DNA of 64,000 nucleotides from Euonymus europaeus (GCA_963580455.1 OY756967.1:15546022-15610021); one strand, 5' to 3'; shown: positions 44,908-57,150, counted from the first letter of the stretch. A program made the numbers and translations. The notes: generated from the sequence alone by a model not told the origin.

Positions 44908-46912
44908 AGAGATGAGCTAACTGAGGTGGTTAAAAATCGACCCGTGAAGTGGGAGAAGATCACGAAGGATTTCGAACAAGGAGTTTTAGCGGTGTAAGAA
45001 AAGGGAAAAATTTGGCAGATGGCCTGGTAGTAAAGCTGAGTTGACTGTGAAGGGGTGACTCAAAGAGAAAGAAGACGAAGTTGGCAAAAAGATAGAAACA
45101 ACATTGAATAAGGGTTTGAATAAAATGTCATGAATGAGAGAGAGGAGATGAAAAGTCAGGATTCACAGTTGAGTAGGTGGAAGAGATTACAAAGAAATGC
45201 AACTCAAGGTGCGGGAGAGATAGAAAATCATTAAAGAAGAATTGAATAATTGGCAAAAGAAGGAGACAATGGAGGAAGATTGGAATGTATGCCTGAATTA
45301 GTGATAGAGATGGTGAGTGATTGTGAAATATCTCACTTGCCAACCAAAAGATCCGCAGACAAGGAAATCACTCATTTAACAAAGAAATTGTCCTCACATG
45401 GTCAACATCTTAACTTGCACATATTTGCTCCTCAACTATGCTCATTATTGATGGTATCAATTCAAGTCACTTCAGCCATATTAAAACCGTCGGTCTTAAT
45501 CTCACAGTCAATGCATATTATGCTCACTATTGCCACCATTATCAATCAACACGTGGTCACATAACAAAAGTAATTATTGCACTATCCACTTGTATGGGAG
45601 CCACATATTTCTTTCTAAATTTCTTCTGTAATCCATTTGGTTTCCTTGTCATTTGCTGAGTCATTTGACCAATATTCTCTTCTCTCGCTACCCATGAGGA
45701 TTCAAATCTAACATCCCTGTCGGAGTGGAAAAAATCTTCTGATGATATCTCAAATTCATTCCCAGTGTCAGAGAAGGATTCAACATTATTTATTGAGTGT
45801 ACCCAAAAACTGTTTCATTAGGTTCATTTTTTTCATTATCGTCAATTTCAATCTTGGTGAATGGAATGATAGAACGTGTGAGATTTGGAAATTACGAAAA
45901 AATGTAAGAGAATGATTTTGAGAATCTTGAACGAAGAGCTTTATTCATGGTGATCATATAGAAAAGATGAAATGATGCAACATGCAACAGCCGTATTAAA
46001 ACTTTATCAAGGACAATGTAAAGACATGCTCATTACAAAACCCAATAAGTGGTCATGAGCTAGACCACAAATGGTTGTGCATTTAGAGATTACTCCATGA
46101 GGCCATTGATAAGATACTGAAAATTTCCAAACTGATCCAGTTACTAAGCTCAACAAGCAATGGGTGAGAAATGATTAGTAGTAGAGTTTTGACTTATTTA
46201 TATAACAACATTATGAAGATTAAACGTCAATGCCCCAATATTATCATTTGCCAATGATTTTTATTTTTATTTTTATTTTGTATTTTATATTTTATATTTT
46301 TATTTCTTTTTTTTTTGTTATTTTTTTCATACCAACTTTATTAATATACGCGTGATTGTGAATTTATGTGCATTCTATGAACAGACAAAATTTTGTACAT
46401 GTGATGATAATGAATGACACATATGTACATGGATAAAACCTAACTAATGTATGCAAAATAAAACATGAAATATATACAGACGTGTGTTCTATGGTTAGAA
46501 GTAGTTTCCTGTGTTCTATGACTATGGTCATTGGTTATGGACAATCTAGGCTCCGGACTTATCCCCTGCTGGAACAGCCGGGGTCCCCCTGAATAGAGGA
46601 GTGGGTCGAGTGAGGATTTTAATCCCTCAAATGTCTCGTTTACTTCATCTTCTCCTAAGGGTATTAAGTCCGAGTTGTTGGACTCATGAAAAGGGTATAG
46701 TGGACGATGTGTAAGGACAATAAAAAAAGCTCACAAAACACAACATTTTTTTAAAATAATAAGAGAATATCAATAAAACAAAACTAGAGAAATAAAACAC
46801 CAAATATATTGAAAACAAACAAAATCAAATAATGGGATAAGAAAAATAAAATTTAGAAGGCCCACTCACTAGTTTTTTTAAAAGAAATATATATACATTT
46901 AAAAACTAGTTT
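44908..46912. other. Element B 5' internal region, no intact gene
   Basis: 44,940-45,330 is purine-rich and resembles 41,600-42,380. 45,715-45,900 matches element A 15,410-15,600 (decayed acidic protein). 46,230-46,330 is a T-rich simple repeat. 46,500-46,720 parallels the element A leader at 16,400-16,640. Confidence 0.5.
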
Positions 46913-46930
46913 TCCCAATCAGAGTCGTCA
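46913..46930 (-). other. Primer-binding site of element B (tRNA-Arg type)
   Basis: The minus strand reads TGACGACTCTGATTGGGA, six bases from the LTR. It agrees at 14 of 18 positions with TGGCGACTCCGCTGGGGA, the complement of the plant tRNA-Arg 3' end used by Ogre-type elements. This fixes the element's minus orientation. Confidence 0.65.
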
Positions 46931-46936
46931 GACAGT

Positions 46937-48729
46937 TGTCGCAACCGGTTTTGCGAAAGAAAGATTTAAAAGAGTCGCCACCAACTGTAATAGGTGCAAT
47001 TGGTCACCATAAAAATATTTTGGTCTATGAAAATCCAGAAGAAAAAGGGTAAGTGAGTTTGTTACGTATGGGGAAGGTGTAAGACACCCCACAATGTCTG
47101 TTTTTAAAAAACAGTTGCCAATTTAATTTTTATTATCCCATTAGATGATTAAGAAAATCAAACATGACATTTTAACAAAAATATATATATACATGAGGCA
47201 TGATAATTATTTACAAGATATAAAAGTTATATTGAGAGTCTAATATTGAAGTTCATGGGACCCTTCCATCCAATGGTCAAGTTTTCATGAAACATTCTCA
47301 CCTCAAGAATTTTTCTGAGGGTGCATCCAATGCATTTTCCAAATTAATTTCATCGTCGGTTAAGGCTTTCGATATAATTTTTATATACAATATGAATGCT
47401 TAAAAAAATCATCTCCATCCAATGGATGAGAATTTCATAAGATTTTATCCTCAATAATCCTTTTGGGATAGCATCCAATGCTTCCCCGTTTGGTTCCGTT
47501 GTCAGATGAACCTCCAATATATTAAGCAACTCTAAGCATGCAATCTAAACACTCATTTAATATATACACGAACCCTAAGTGTCTACATGCGTCTAGCATC
47601 CTAAAATCATGTATGCAATTTTTATTATTTTTGTTTTTACTATTTATATAATACATATGGCCTCGGGCCCAATCACTTAATAATCCAAAAACAAAAGTCC
47701 ACAAAAACCTAAAAATATTTACAAGCCCATTTTATCAACTTTACAAACTCATAAAACCTCTAGAGCTGGCCCAGCCCGTCTTCTTCTCCATCTTATCCTC
47801 TTCTTCCTTCTTCTAATTCTTTTCAGGATTCTCCACCGCTCCTCAGGCACCTCTGCTGTGTGAATCTGCCTCATCTTCCTGCTCTATCCACCAATTGCAA
47901 AGACCTCAACTGCGTCATCTTCAAATTCCATTAGCTCATGGACACTACTGGTCACCTTTCTTTGTAATCACAGGGATAGTCTTCTTCATCTGCTCTCTGG
48001 TTTCAGGTTGGATGGGCATCTTCAAATGACAATCACACCGTACTGAGTGAATTTCCAAGTGTTGTGAAGCTACTATCAAAATCGCTTCTCAATCGGACCA
48101 CAAATCGTTTTTCGATCATTGATAAAAAAACATGGCACAGTATCTCTTTTCCTCAGAATTGCAGTGACATTCTATCATAAACTGGGTTAGATATACGTAC
48201 TCCAATGACAATCGAACTGTACAGAATAAAGTTCCCGATGTTATGAAATCACTGTCCAAATTTTACTTCGATCGGACCACGGATCGTTTCCAGATCACAT
48301 ATTAAAAACCTGCTGTAAAGCTTGACGATAAGCTTGGGGTGGTGGAATGGGAGAAGCTATGGTGATGGTGATGTTGTGGTTCAAGTGATGGCTGGAAAAG
48401 TGAGGAATTAAGCTATGATGAAGATGGCCTTTGGTGGCAAGGAATTCTGGTAGCTAGAAGATGATCCAATCCCACCCTTGACTGATGTTTTTTCGGTATA
48501 AGAAGAGAAGAGGTGGTGGTAGTGGTTAGGGTAGGTGGAGATTTGATGAGTGTGTATGGATTATTAGGTAAGAGTGGTTGGTGAATGGTTGGTGGGGTGA
48601 TAATGATGGAGGAGTGGGTGAAGATGGTAGGTGAGGGATTGTGCCCAAAAGTATATATCCGGAACAAATATTATCGAGTCTCTAAAAATAAAATATTGGA
48701 TCGAACCCGGACAAAAATAGGGTACTACA
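46937..48729 (-). repeat. 5' LTR of element B
   Basis: 1,793 bp from TGTCGCAACCGG (plus) to 'gggtactaca'. Near-identical in layout to 21,913-23,673. The ORF 48,413-48,667 is low-complexity. Confidence 0.92.
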
Positions 48730-48734
48730 GATAG
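48730..48734. other. Target-site duplication of element B
   Basis: GATAG, identical to 21,908-21,912. Confidence 0.9.
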
Positions 48735-50344
48735 TAAGGTCGTTTATGACCCTTAATAGCACAATAATGATAGACAATAATGAACTTACCTCCATCATAC
48801 GTTCGGGCATTTTGCTATCTAAAGAACTATTGACTGTAGAATGGTTGAGCAGACCTAGGTCTTTTACCTTTATCATTTACCTTACTTGACAACTTGGATT
48901 CCTTCTCTTCTTGTACCTATGGTTTTAAGGAGGAAGGAACAAATTTAATAAAGTTTGGAGATTTCCAATGTGAATCAGCCTTAGAAATTTCTCTTTTTAT
49001 TTTTATTTTATATCCAAGTCCGTAAGTTTCCTCGCTCATTCTCTATATGTCAAGGATTTTTTTCAAATAATTAGAACCTCATTTAAATTTGTTAACATTA
49101 GAGCATACCTTTCTCAACTTATCTTCTCTCTTTACTTCTACCTCGATGAGAGGTTACATCACAAGGTACCTCGGATAGACAAGTGCTACAGGTTCTTCAT
49201 TTAGCTCATTCATTTTATGTTTAGCATCATCAAGCTCTTTATTAATCATGAGTTCATGAGTTCTTTTTCTTTTAGAACTTTGAATCTCTCCTTCTTTGTC
49301 TTCATATGCTCTTCATACATTTCATAGTAGGTAATCCAAAGTTCACATAGGTCATGGTTTCTTAACTTGATTTAGATTTAAAATCATTCAAGGTAACGAG
49401 AAATGCAATAGGATTCTCCTTCTTTCCGTTTTCTGACTCAAATTCAGAATCTCCTTTGCTGTTATCACTCAAAGCCATTTGGTACACCTTTGGCTTCTTC
49501 TTTTGGTTAGCACACTCTTGAGAAAAATGTTCATATCCTTGACACTCAAAACATTGATTGGATTTAGCATCCTTGTTTTTCTTCCCCAACTTTGAAGATG
49601 AGGATTCATAATCTTTGAAATCTCTAGGCTTCTTGTTCTTCATGGAATTCTTAAAATTTTTGGTTAGAATTAATAGTTCATCAATAGCTTGATTTGAATT
49701 CTCACTAGAGTTAAGAGCAGTACCTTTCGTTTTTCATGAAGTCAAAAAAAAATATTCTAATAGATTTTTAATGATCCAACTAACTCTTCCAACTTCATTT
49801 TGTCAACATCTTTGCTCTCTTCAATAGTAGCTAGTTTCATCATAAACCTTCTATTAGTGACTTAAACAAAAATTTTGACTACCTTACTAGGTTCAATCGG
49901 CTCTCATAGAGTGAAAAATGTGTTGATAACATCACTTAGTTTGGCATAAAAATCATCAAAAATCTCATATTCTTCCATTCTCAAATTTTCAAGCGTGGTC
50001 ATCAAACATTGAAGTTTTGCAAGTTTGACTACTTCCTTCATGAGTTACTTAAGTAAGTCATCTTTGGCCTTTTTATAGTGTGAGATTCTATCAAACTCAT
50101 CAATATTCAAGGCACAAAATAAAGCATTATAGCCTTACTATTCCATCCTGTATTTTCGAGATCTACTCTAAGTATCAAGAGATTTAGATATTTGTTACCT
50201 TCGATATTTGTAGTTTCTAGCTCATTGTAACCTCTCACAATTGATTTCAAAACACATTTATACAAAGACTTTAAATAAGATCTCATACGTGCCCTCCAAT
50301 ATGAGTAGTTTGTACCATTAAATGATAGTATTTGATTTGCTCAT
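48735..50344 (-). pseudogene. Copia C2 gag with zinc knuckle
   Basis: Read on the minus strand from the ATG at 50,344: MSKSNT, then after a 1-nt shift FNGTNYSYWRARMRSYLKSL, the usual start of Ty1-copia gag. The UBN2-like capsid region is decayed. 49,643-49,362 is open and carries KNKKPRDFKDYESSSSK and the CCHC knuckle CFECQGYEHFSQEC, followed by a Lys/Asp/Glu-rich tail. A helical stretch follows (49,300-49,080 region), and the frame runs on to the element B insertion at 48,735, resuming at 21,912. The gag would package copia RNA. Confidence 0.85.
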
Positions 50345-50355
50345 GATTTGATGTT

Positions 50356-50373
50356 GAACCCGATCCGATACCA
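50356..50373 (-). other. Primer-binding site of copia C2
   Basis: The minus strand reads TGGTATCGGATCGGGTTC, a degenerate complement of initiator tRNA-Met. Confidence 0.65.
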
Positions 50374-50954
50374 ATTAAAATTTTGGTGTTGCTCACTAAA
50401 TAGGTTTGTCAACTTATAATGGAAATAATGCTCAAAATAAACAAGATCAACAACATGATTTTTTTAATTAGAAAACACCAACTAGGAGAAAACCTTGAGT
50501 CTATGAGCAACCAACTTATCAAAGGAATCTACTATGTGAAGATTCGAATCCACACAATGATGAAGATCCAATGATGCTTTTGGTGCCTCAAAAAGACTTT
50601 GGCGATGAAGTAAGATCAAAGTAACTTCATGGTAGCCTTAGTAGGTTAAACCAGATGGTGTAGAAATTATCTTTCTTCCTCATTAGGGTCAACTCGAAAA
50701 GTATGGAAAACAACACTCCAATAAAAAACTCACACTCTCTTCATCTTAATACATATTTGAAAAACTCAAATGAACATCAAAGAAAGAGGAAAAAAAACCC
50801 AAAGAACGAAACTTTTAGATTTCATTGTGTTGTTCAAGCTTTTATACTCTCCATGTCCCAACCGTGTGCTTTATATAGAAGTATATGAAATTCGAGATAT
50901 GAACTAAAAATTAAACAAAAATGATATTGATTAAATCAAATACTAAAGAGATGT
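50374..50954 (-). repeat. Copia C2 LTR (3' part) with TATA box
   Basis: It parallels 53,246-53,669 on the other strand. A TATA element, minus TATATAAAG (50,869-50,877), is followed by 'gcacacggttgggacatgg'. About 170 bp (50,460-50,640) are absent from the C3 copy, where the join has the shared bases AAGTT. Confidence 0.7.
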
Positions 50955-51540
50955 AACGCTCTGACATGGGAGACACTACTATTGGTACCATCTTATGTCA
51001 TCAATATGAATTACCATTCAAGAATCATAATATCAACATTAATTGATTTAAAGCTTAGTCATTACAATGACTAAGTCAACTTTCCACTCACCAAAAAATT
51101 CGACAGCATCTCCCCATATTTCGGAGTATGCTAACTTAGAGAATTCAATATATATATATATATATATATAATAGATAATTCCACAACCTAGGCAGGTCCG
51201 CAAGCTATCTAAAATTTTCATAAATTCATATCTTTAACCTAAGCAGGGCCTAAGACCATCTATCACTTGCAAACATCATATGCAAATCTCAACATAAGCT
51301 TATAGTCAATACAAATATACCATAAAGGTAACCAAACGATAGAATTGTATAGGACATGTAATCCTCAAACCTAGCCTGAGAGTCCCGATTACATGAAACA
51401 CCCTCCCGACCATCCAAACATCCACACCGAATAGGCGCCAACAATAATTTCTCAAACTATATATAATAAGTACAAAATTACCAAAAGTATAGCTACTAAA
51501 TCAAACGCTCTAGGTCCTACACTCTCCAGTGCTCAATGGT
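50955..51540 (-). repeat. Gypsy LTR fragment (3' end), diverged
   Basis: It begins TGTAACGCTCTGACATGG and continues 'aaaaaattcgacagcatctc', 'cctaagcagggcctaag' and 'accctcccgaccatcc', the same layout as the chromovirus LTRs in reverse. It includes (TA)n at about 51,149-51,171. It fades near 51,540. Confidence 0.65.
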
Positions 51541-52904
51541 TGAAGCTAAGACCACATAATAGATGATTAATTTGTTGGCATAATTCTTCAGAACTTAATG
51601 GCTCATTAGCCTTGTGTCAACAACTAAGATCAAATATGATTAACTAACCATTGATAAGTTATACGTGTTAGCACCGCAACTAAACAAAGCAACATAGTTG
51701 GGAAAAAATCAACTTTAGAATTGAAATTGAAGTTGTATGCTTAATTATTATTATTCGTAGTCTGATTGTGTGGTGAAGTCATTACGCTAGTTTCTCTTTT
51801 TATTATTTGAAACACAAAATTGTTGAAATTTATTTTATTGTTGAGTTTACTGATTTGGTTTAATTTTACTTGTACTCATGGGATTCAGCCTTGTACTTCC
51901 ATTCATTGTACTACTACATTCGATTTATGCACTTGTGAGATTTAATACATTAAGCTACTCCTCGATGGGTTGACAAAGGCAGAATCTAAGCAACAGTCTT
52001 GGCAGGATTATCGAAGGGGACTTGGATGTCATTGGAAAAATGAGTTTTCTCAACATCTTCATAATAGTCGATGCCCACATTCTTTTTTTCCCCCGACATC
52101 TTTTGCACAATTGAGCTATTTGAATGGATTGAAAACCTCATCCTTTTCTAGATCTTCGTCAAGGCCCTTATGAACTAACTCCCTCCATAGCTTTTTGAGA
52201 GAAATTTAGAAATAAAAAATCCTATTGTTGGAGGACAAAGCTGAAGTCAGTAGACTTGAGAAACTCCTCAACTCTGATCCTCTAGTCCTCCCCAAAAAGC
52301 TTTTACCCTCGCCTTTAATAGCCTTATTTTGCTGAGCTACCCCTTCGTCCACACTAGTTATCATCAACTTCAGCTTCTCAACTCTTTTAGCAAAGTGATG
52401 CACCTCTAATTAGGATTACTGCAATGCCTCCTCGGTTAACCTATAAGCTTCCTAGAGAGAGTGAAACTCATCCTCGACTTTCCTTTTTTTCTACCCCATA
52501 TCGTGAAAGTCCTTGGCAAAGCAATCAAAGTAAGAAGTCATCTGTTCGAAAATGAAGACAAAGTTGTTATATGAAATTTCAAGACAAAATACAAAAAAAT
52601 AAAGAAACCAAAGGAAAGAATTGATACCTCCACCAACTTCACTAGTTGATTGAGAAATATTCTTATCAGCAAGACGCCTTGCCCAACATCTCCATCACAA
52701 TCTAAGGGTTGAGGCAACTATTTGAGAAAAAGAAAGTTAGGGACATGGACGTCTATCATATGCATTAGAAGGGGCACTTGAGAGAGAAAGAAACAACAAA
52801 AAATAGAGCAGTTCCCACCTTTGAAGGCTCGATAAAAAATCTCACATATACCAGGAGGTGCTACGAGATTTTTTGAGATATTGGAGTTAACGTAGTTATG
52901 AGCT
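51541..52904. other. Spacer of the small inverted repeat; no recognised gene
   Basis: The minus strand of about 52,560-52,000 gives interrupted coiled-coil-like text (VEKLKLMITSVDEGVAQQNK, GKSFLGRTRGSELRSF) and may be a decayed retrotransposon gag of unknown type. Plus-strand ORF 51,970-52,173 is its shadow or chance. Nothing else found. Confidence 0.3.
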
Positions 52905-53164
52905 AATCAGATGGAACTCGATTGAGATAATTTATGAATGAATGGTGAATCACAATGATAACCTAGAATGGTATAAGCTATAATGCCTCCCAGGCTAGTG
53001 CGTCACATTGATAGTAGCTCAGGTAGGCAAAGGCAAGATTCTTTCCCTTTCTTATTGCTAGGAAGCCTTTTTCTCAACTCAACATCCTCAATTAGGTCTT
53101 GGGTCTTCCTCTTTTCAACTTGACCAGTGCTTTTTTGCAGCCTCAAGTACTCACCAATGTTGTT
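52905..53164 (+). repeat. Gypsy LTR end, plus orientation, and short spacer
   Basis: 'gtgaatcacaatgataacc' through 'gtgcgtcaca' (to about 53,009) matches the chromovirus LTR terminus of G1. The following 'ttgatagtagctcagg' may be a worn primer site. 53,010-53,164 shows nothing. Confidence 0.5.
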
Positions 53165-53669
53165 ATTATAATTCTTGAATGGTAATTCATATTGATGACA
53201 TAAGTTGGTACCAATAGTAGTGTCTCTCGTGTCAGAGCGTTATGTCTCTTTAGTATTTGATTTAATCAATATCATTTTTGTTTAAGATCTTATCTTGATC
53301 AACCTTTTGTGTCCAGCCACTTTATCTCTATATGTGATTATTCTTAGTTCATATCTTGAATTTCATATACTTCTATATAAAGCACACAATTGGGACATGG
53401 AGAGTATAGAAGCTTGAACAACACAATGAAATCTAAAAGTTTCGTGCTTTGGGTATTTTATTTTTCCTCTTTCTTTGATGTTCGTTTGAGTGTTTCAAAT
53501 ATGTATAAAGATGAAGAGAGTGTGATTTTTTTGTTGGAGTGTTGTTTTCCATACTTCTCGATTTGACCCTAACGAGGAAGAAAGACAATTTCTATACCAT
53601 CTGGTTTAACCTACTAAGGCTACCATGAAGTTGACTAACCTATTTGGTGAGCGACAACAAATTTTTAAT
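53165..53669 (+). repeat. Gypsy LTR end fused to copia C3 LTR, with TATA box
   Basis: 53,165-53,245 is the inverse of the gypsy LTR end at 50,955-51,035. It joins directly to the copia LTR ('ctctttagtatttgattt'), exactly as in the left arm. TATA box TATATAAAG at 53,374-53,382. Confidence 0.75.
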
Positions 53670-53687
53670 TGGTATCGAATGAGGTTC
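53670..53687 (+). other. Primer-binding site of copia C3
   Basis: TGGTATCGAATGAGGTTC, a degenerate initiator tRNA-Met complement, placed as in C2. Confidence 0.65.
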
Positions 53688-53698
53688 AACATGGAATC

Positions 53699-54543
53699 AT
53701 GAGCGAATCAAATACTACCATTTAATGGTACAAACTACTCATATTGGAGGGCACGTATGAGATCTTATTTAAAGTCTTTGACAAAATGAAGTTGGAAGAG
53801 TTAGTTGGATCATTAAAAACCTATTAGATTTTTTTTTTGACTTCATGAAAAACCAAAGGTACTGCTCTTAACTCTAGTGAGGATTCAAATCAAGCTATTG
53901 ATGAACTATTACTTCTAACCAAAAAATTTAAGAATTCCATGAAAAACAAGAAGCCTAGAGATTTCAAAAATTATGAATCCTCATCTTCAAAGGTGGGGAA
54001 GAAAAACAAGGATGCTAAATCCAATCAATATTTTGAATGTCAAGGATATGAACATTTTTCTCAAGAGTGTCCTAACCAAAAGAAGAAGCCAAAGGTGTAC
54101 CAAATGGCTTGGAGGGATAACAGTAAAGGAGATTATGAATTTGAGTCTGAAAATGGAAAGAAAGAGAATCCTATTACATTTGTCGTTACCTTGAATGATT
54201 TTAAATCTAAATCAAGTTAAGAAACCATGACTTATGTGAACTTTGGATTATCTACTATGAAATGTATGAAGAGTGTATGAAGACAAAGAAGGAGAGATTC
54301 AAAGTTGTAAAAGAAAAAAAACTCATGATTAATAAAGAGCTTGATGATGCTAAAGAGAAAATCAATGAACTAAATGAAGAACCTGTAGCACTTTGTCTAT
54401 CCGAGGTAGCTTGTGATGTAACCTACCTCATCGAGGTAGCAGCAAAGAGAGAAGATATGATGAGAAAGGTATGCTCTAATGTTAACAAATTTAAATGAGG
54501 TTCTAATTATTTGAAAAAAAAATCCTTTACATATAGAAAATGA
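53699..54543 (+). pseudogene. Copia C3 gag with zinc knuckle (inverted copy of C2)
   Basis: It starts MSESNTT and shares with C2 the same 1-nt loss before FNGTNYSYWRARM. About 470 bp of capsid coding are missing after RSYLKSL, and the text resumes at KMKLEELVGSLKTY. The open stretch 53,939-54,220 gives KNKKPRDFKNYESSSSK and a knuckle whose first Cys is changed (YFECQGYEHFSQEC, C2 has CFEC). Then comes a Lys/Glu-rich helical ORF (54,262-54,498: KKERFKVVKEKKLMINKEL, REDMMRKVCSNVNKFK). It ends near 54,543, where unrelated inverted sequence begins. The shared lesion shows C2 and C3 derive from one already broken copy. Confidence 0.85.
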
Positions 54544-54545
54544 GT

Positions 54546-55729
54546 GAGGAATATGAGATGAGAACAACAAAGACATAAAAGATAAAACTCTCTTAATAAA
54601 TAAACCTATCCAATTAAGCCTAAAATATTTAATCAATGTTAGCTTATTAAATCCTAGAGTTCTAGTTAGAAATATCTGTAAGAGTTTTAACTCTAGCAAA
54701 AACCCTTACCCATTGTTTGGGATAGGAGATAAAGTGAGGGAGCGTAAAATGTTGGGGGTAAAATGGAGAGAAACTGAAAAAGAATGGTGTTTGGGAAGAT
54801 GAGGTGAAATATACGGATAAAAATAGAGAGGCAAATATGATGGGGGCCACATGTTTTTTTACCTCTGAAAATGGGAGGAAAAGCTGGGACAGAGTGTGAA
54901 ATAGTGGGTCCCATATGTTATTATATTAATATATATAATAATATATATATATATAAATAATACATATAATAATATATATAAATAAGTATATAATAATACA
55001 TATATAAATTAATATCAAGGGTAACATGGTAAATTTTTATCAATTTTACAAATCATAACAATACACTTTTTCACTTTTTCTTCGCTTACTTTTTGAGCAT
55101 CCAAACAAGAGAAGATAAAATTAACTTCCCATTCCCTCCCCTCCCATTCATTTTCCATTCCCCTCAACTTTTTCTTCCCTTCCCCTCCCTCTTCCCAAAC
55201 AATGTGTTAGGATAAAAGTTATTCTTATCTCTACAAATACCTACATGGTATAAGCAACCTGTATATTTATCCAAAATATACATCACCAAATAAAATAAGC
55301 AATCAAGAGAAATATGTTTCAAAGATAAAACTTATAGATTTTGATACTCAATCAAAAGTATTAAAAAAATTATAAGAAAGAGTTACCATCAGTTATGTTC
55401 AAGAAATGAGCATACTACTCCCTCATCATGTCCTTGAATTCTAATGCATGTTATTCATTCTTGTGCATATGTGAGTGAATCTAAAAAACTTGTTAGATCA
55501 AGATATAACATAAAGTAAGAGATTGACTTTCCCTAGGTTGTCAAAAATGGATCCTTTGATACTTTTATGTATATGCAAGTAACGTACAAGATTAACCCCC
55601 CTTTATTGCAAAAGGTGAAACCTTTGTATTCATGGAAATTTTCACAGTCAAGCTTATGAAGCTCCCTTTATTTCTAGAGATACATACCCCTTATGCTTAG
55701 GTGGCTCGCTTTATTCAAGAGATACATAG
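54546..55729 (-). repeat. Inverted copy of 19,505-20,710 (copia 3' region)
   Basis: Minus-strand sequence follows 20,710 down to 19,505 closely, including the MITE. It ends at 'acatag', where the Athila LTR begins. The 55,351-55,729 part is repeated directly at 58,475-58,853. Confidence 0.9.
54711..55204. mobile_element. MITE-like element, inverted copy
   Basis: 494 bp with the same CATTGTTTGGGA/TCCCAAACAATG ends as 20,043-20,564 and the same flanks, so it was duplicated with its surroundings. Confidence 0.65.
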
Positions 55730-57150
55730 TGATCTATCTAATATTTACATTACTTTTGTACACCATTTAACACTAGTTTTTGCCTCATTTGATGCTTTTG
55801 AGAATCAATACTGTCTAATCTTGTGATTAATGTTACTTTCAGATCAAAGGCAAAAAGGGAAAAAGAAGAGGTTAAAAGGACAGAAAAATTGGGGATGAAT
55901 CAACTTTTCTGGAGATGGATCAACCACAAAAACAAGGCACAAGAATCCAGGGAATTTAGGGGATCGATCACCCATTTTGGTGGATCGATCCATCATGAAG
56001 TTATGAATGGCAGAGAAGTGTGTGGATCGATCGCCCATTTTGTGGATCGATCCCACTTGAAGTTATGAATGGCAGAGAATTCTGTGGATCGATCGCCCAT
56101 TTTGGGGGATCGATCCCCCACGCGCAGATCGCGAATTTCATGTTTTTCAGCTGGGAAAACTTTGCTAAAATTAGAAAATACTAAGCCAAAACGGCATAGC
56201 TTAGTATACAGAACGTCACTAAGGTTTATGGAGGTATAAAATATGATCTTATGTCATTTTGGAAGGGGTTGATGACCTAGCCACCATTCTCTCACATCTT
56301 GGGAGAGTTGAAGGAGAAGAAGAGGAGAGAGGAAGTAGAGCTCCAAATTTTCTGGGTTTAATATTTCTTTTTACTTCTTGCTATGGATATTAAGATTTCT
56401 ATTTGTGTTGTTCTTGTTATTATGAGGAACTAATCCTCTCATTAGGGTCCTAATGTAGCCTAGCTTTGAAGATTTCATGAACTTGACTTGATCTTCTATT
56501 GATTTCTACATATTATTGAGTATTTATGGTTATGCTTAATGCTCTTGAGTGCTTGATCACCATTCAATTGATTTGATGCTTAAATTGAGACCGGAAGGAG
56601 ATATCTAGGATTTGCATCTTGCCATAGATACCATAGGGTTCATGTACCATAGGAATATAGGGACATGCCTTGTGCAATTGTTATGTGGTTTTCCACGAAT
56701 CTTAATGGGTTTTTGTCACTTAAATCCGAATGTTAGGAATAACAGGGATTAGTGATAGGAATACTTTCAATGTAACCAGGAATGGAGCATTGAATAGGCG
56801 AGGGAGACCAATTGTCAATAATTGTTGGTAATTACGGATTATTAAGTCAAGGGAGTGGAATTGGATAGGTGATGGTGAAATTAGGAACCCTAGTCTTTAC
56901 TTATTTGATTAATATAATCTGTCACTATTGTTCGTTTACATCTTAATGTACTTCTTTAGAATATAAATTTTTGTTACATTGTTTATCTTAGTGTTAATGA
57001 AATCAAAACAACTTATTCGATTCTCCAAATAGCGCTAGTGTTAATCATAACGGATACTCATCAACTGTTAAGTCAATTCTCGCGGGAACGATAATCTATT
57101 CATCACTTTATTACTTGTGCGATTTGTGCGCTTGCAAATAAGTCCCATCA
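55730..57150 (+). repeat. 5' LTR of the Athila-like element
   Basis: 1,421 bp, TGATCTATC...CCCATCA. U3 carries tandem palindromes (55,955-56,125). TATA box GTATAAAATA at 56,234-56,243, then a purine-rich 'gaaggagaagaagaggaga' stretch, probably near the RNA start. It ends six bases before the primer site. Confidence 0.82.
55955..56125. repeat. Tandem GGATCGATC palindromes in Athila U3
   Basis: Six copies of GGATCGATC in three tandem units, each reading GGATCGATCRCCCATTTTG then GGATCGATCC, with 'gaagttatgaatggcagag' between. Upstream of the TATA box, so possibly regulatory. Confidence 0.75.

Larger units (their letters stand above)
21913..48729 (-). mobile_element. Element B: TAT/Ogre-like LTR retrotransposon, non-autonomous
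   Basis: LTRs at 21,913-39,948 (split by G1) and 46,937-48,729 share the outer end TGTCGCAACCGG and the terminus 'acccggacaaaaat'...'gtactaca'. A perfect 5-bp duplication, GATAG, flanks it (21,908-21,912 and 48,730-48,734). Orientation is minus: a PPT abuts the left LTR and a tRNA-Arg-type primer site abuts the right LTR. Without the 16.2-kb G1 insertion the element is about 10.6 kb. It encodes two decayed ORFs on its sense strand but no polymerase, so it would have depended on a related autonomous element. Confidence 0.88.
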
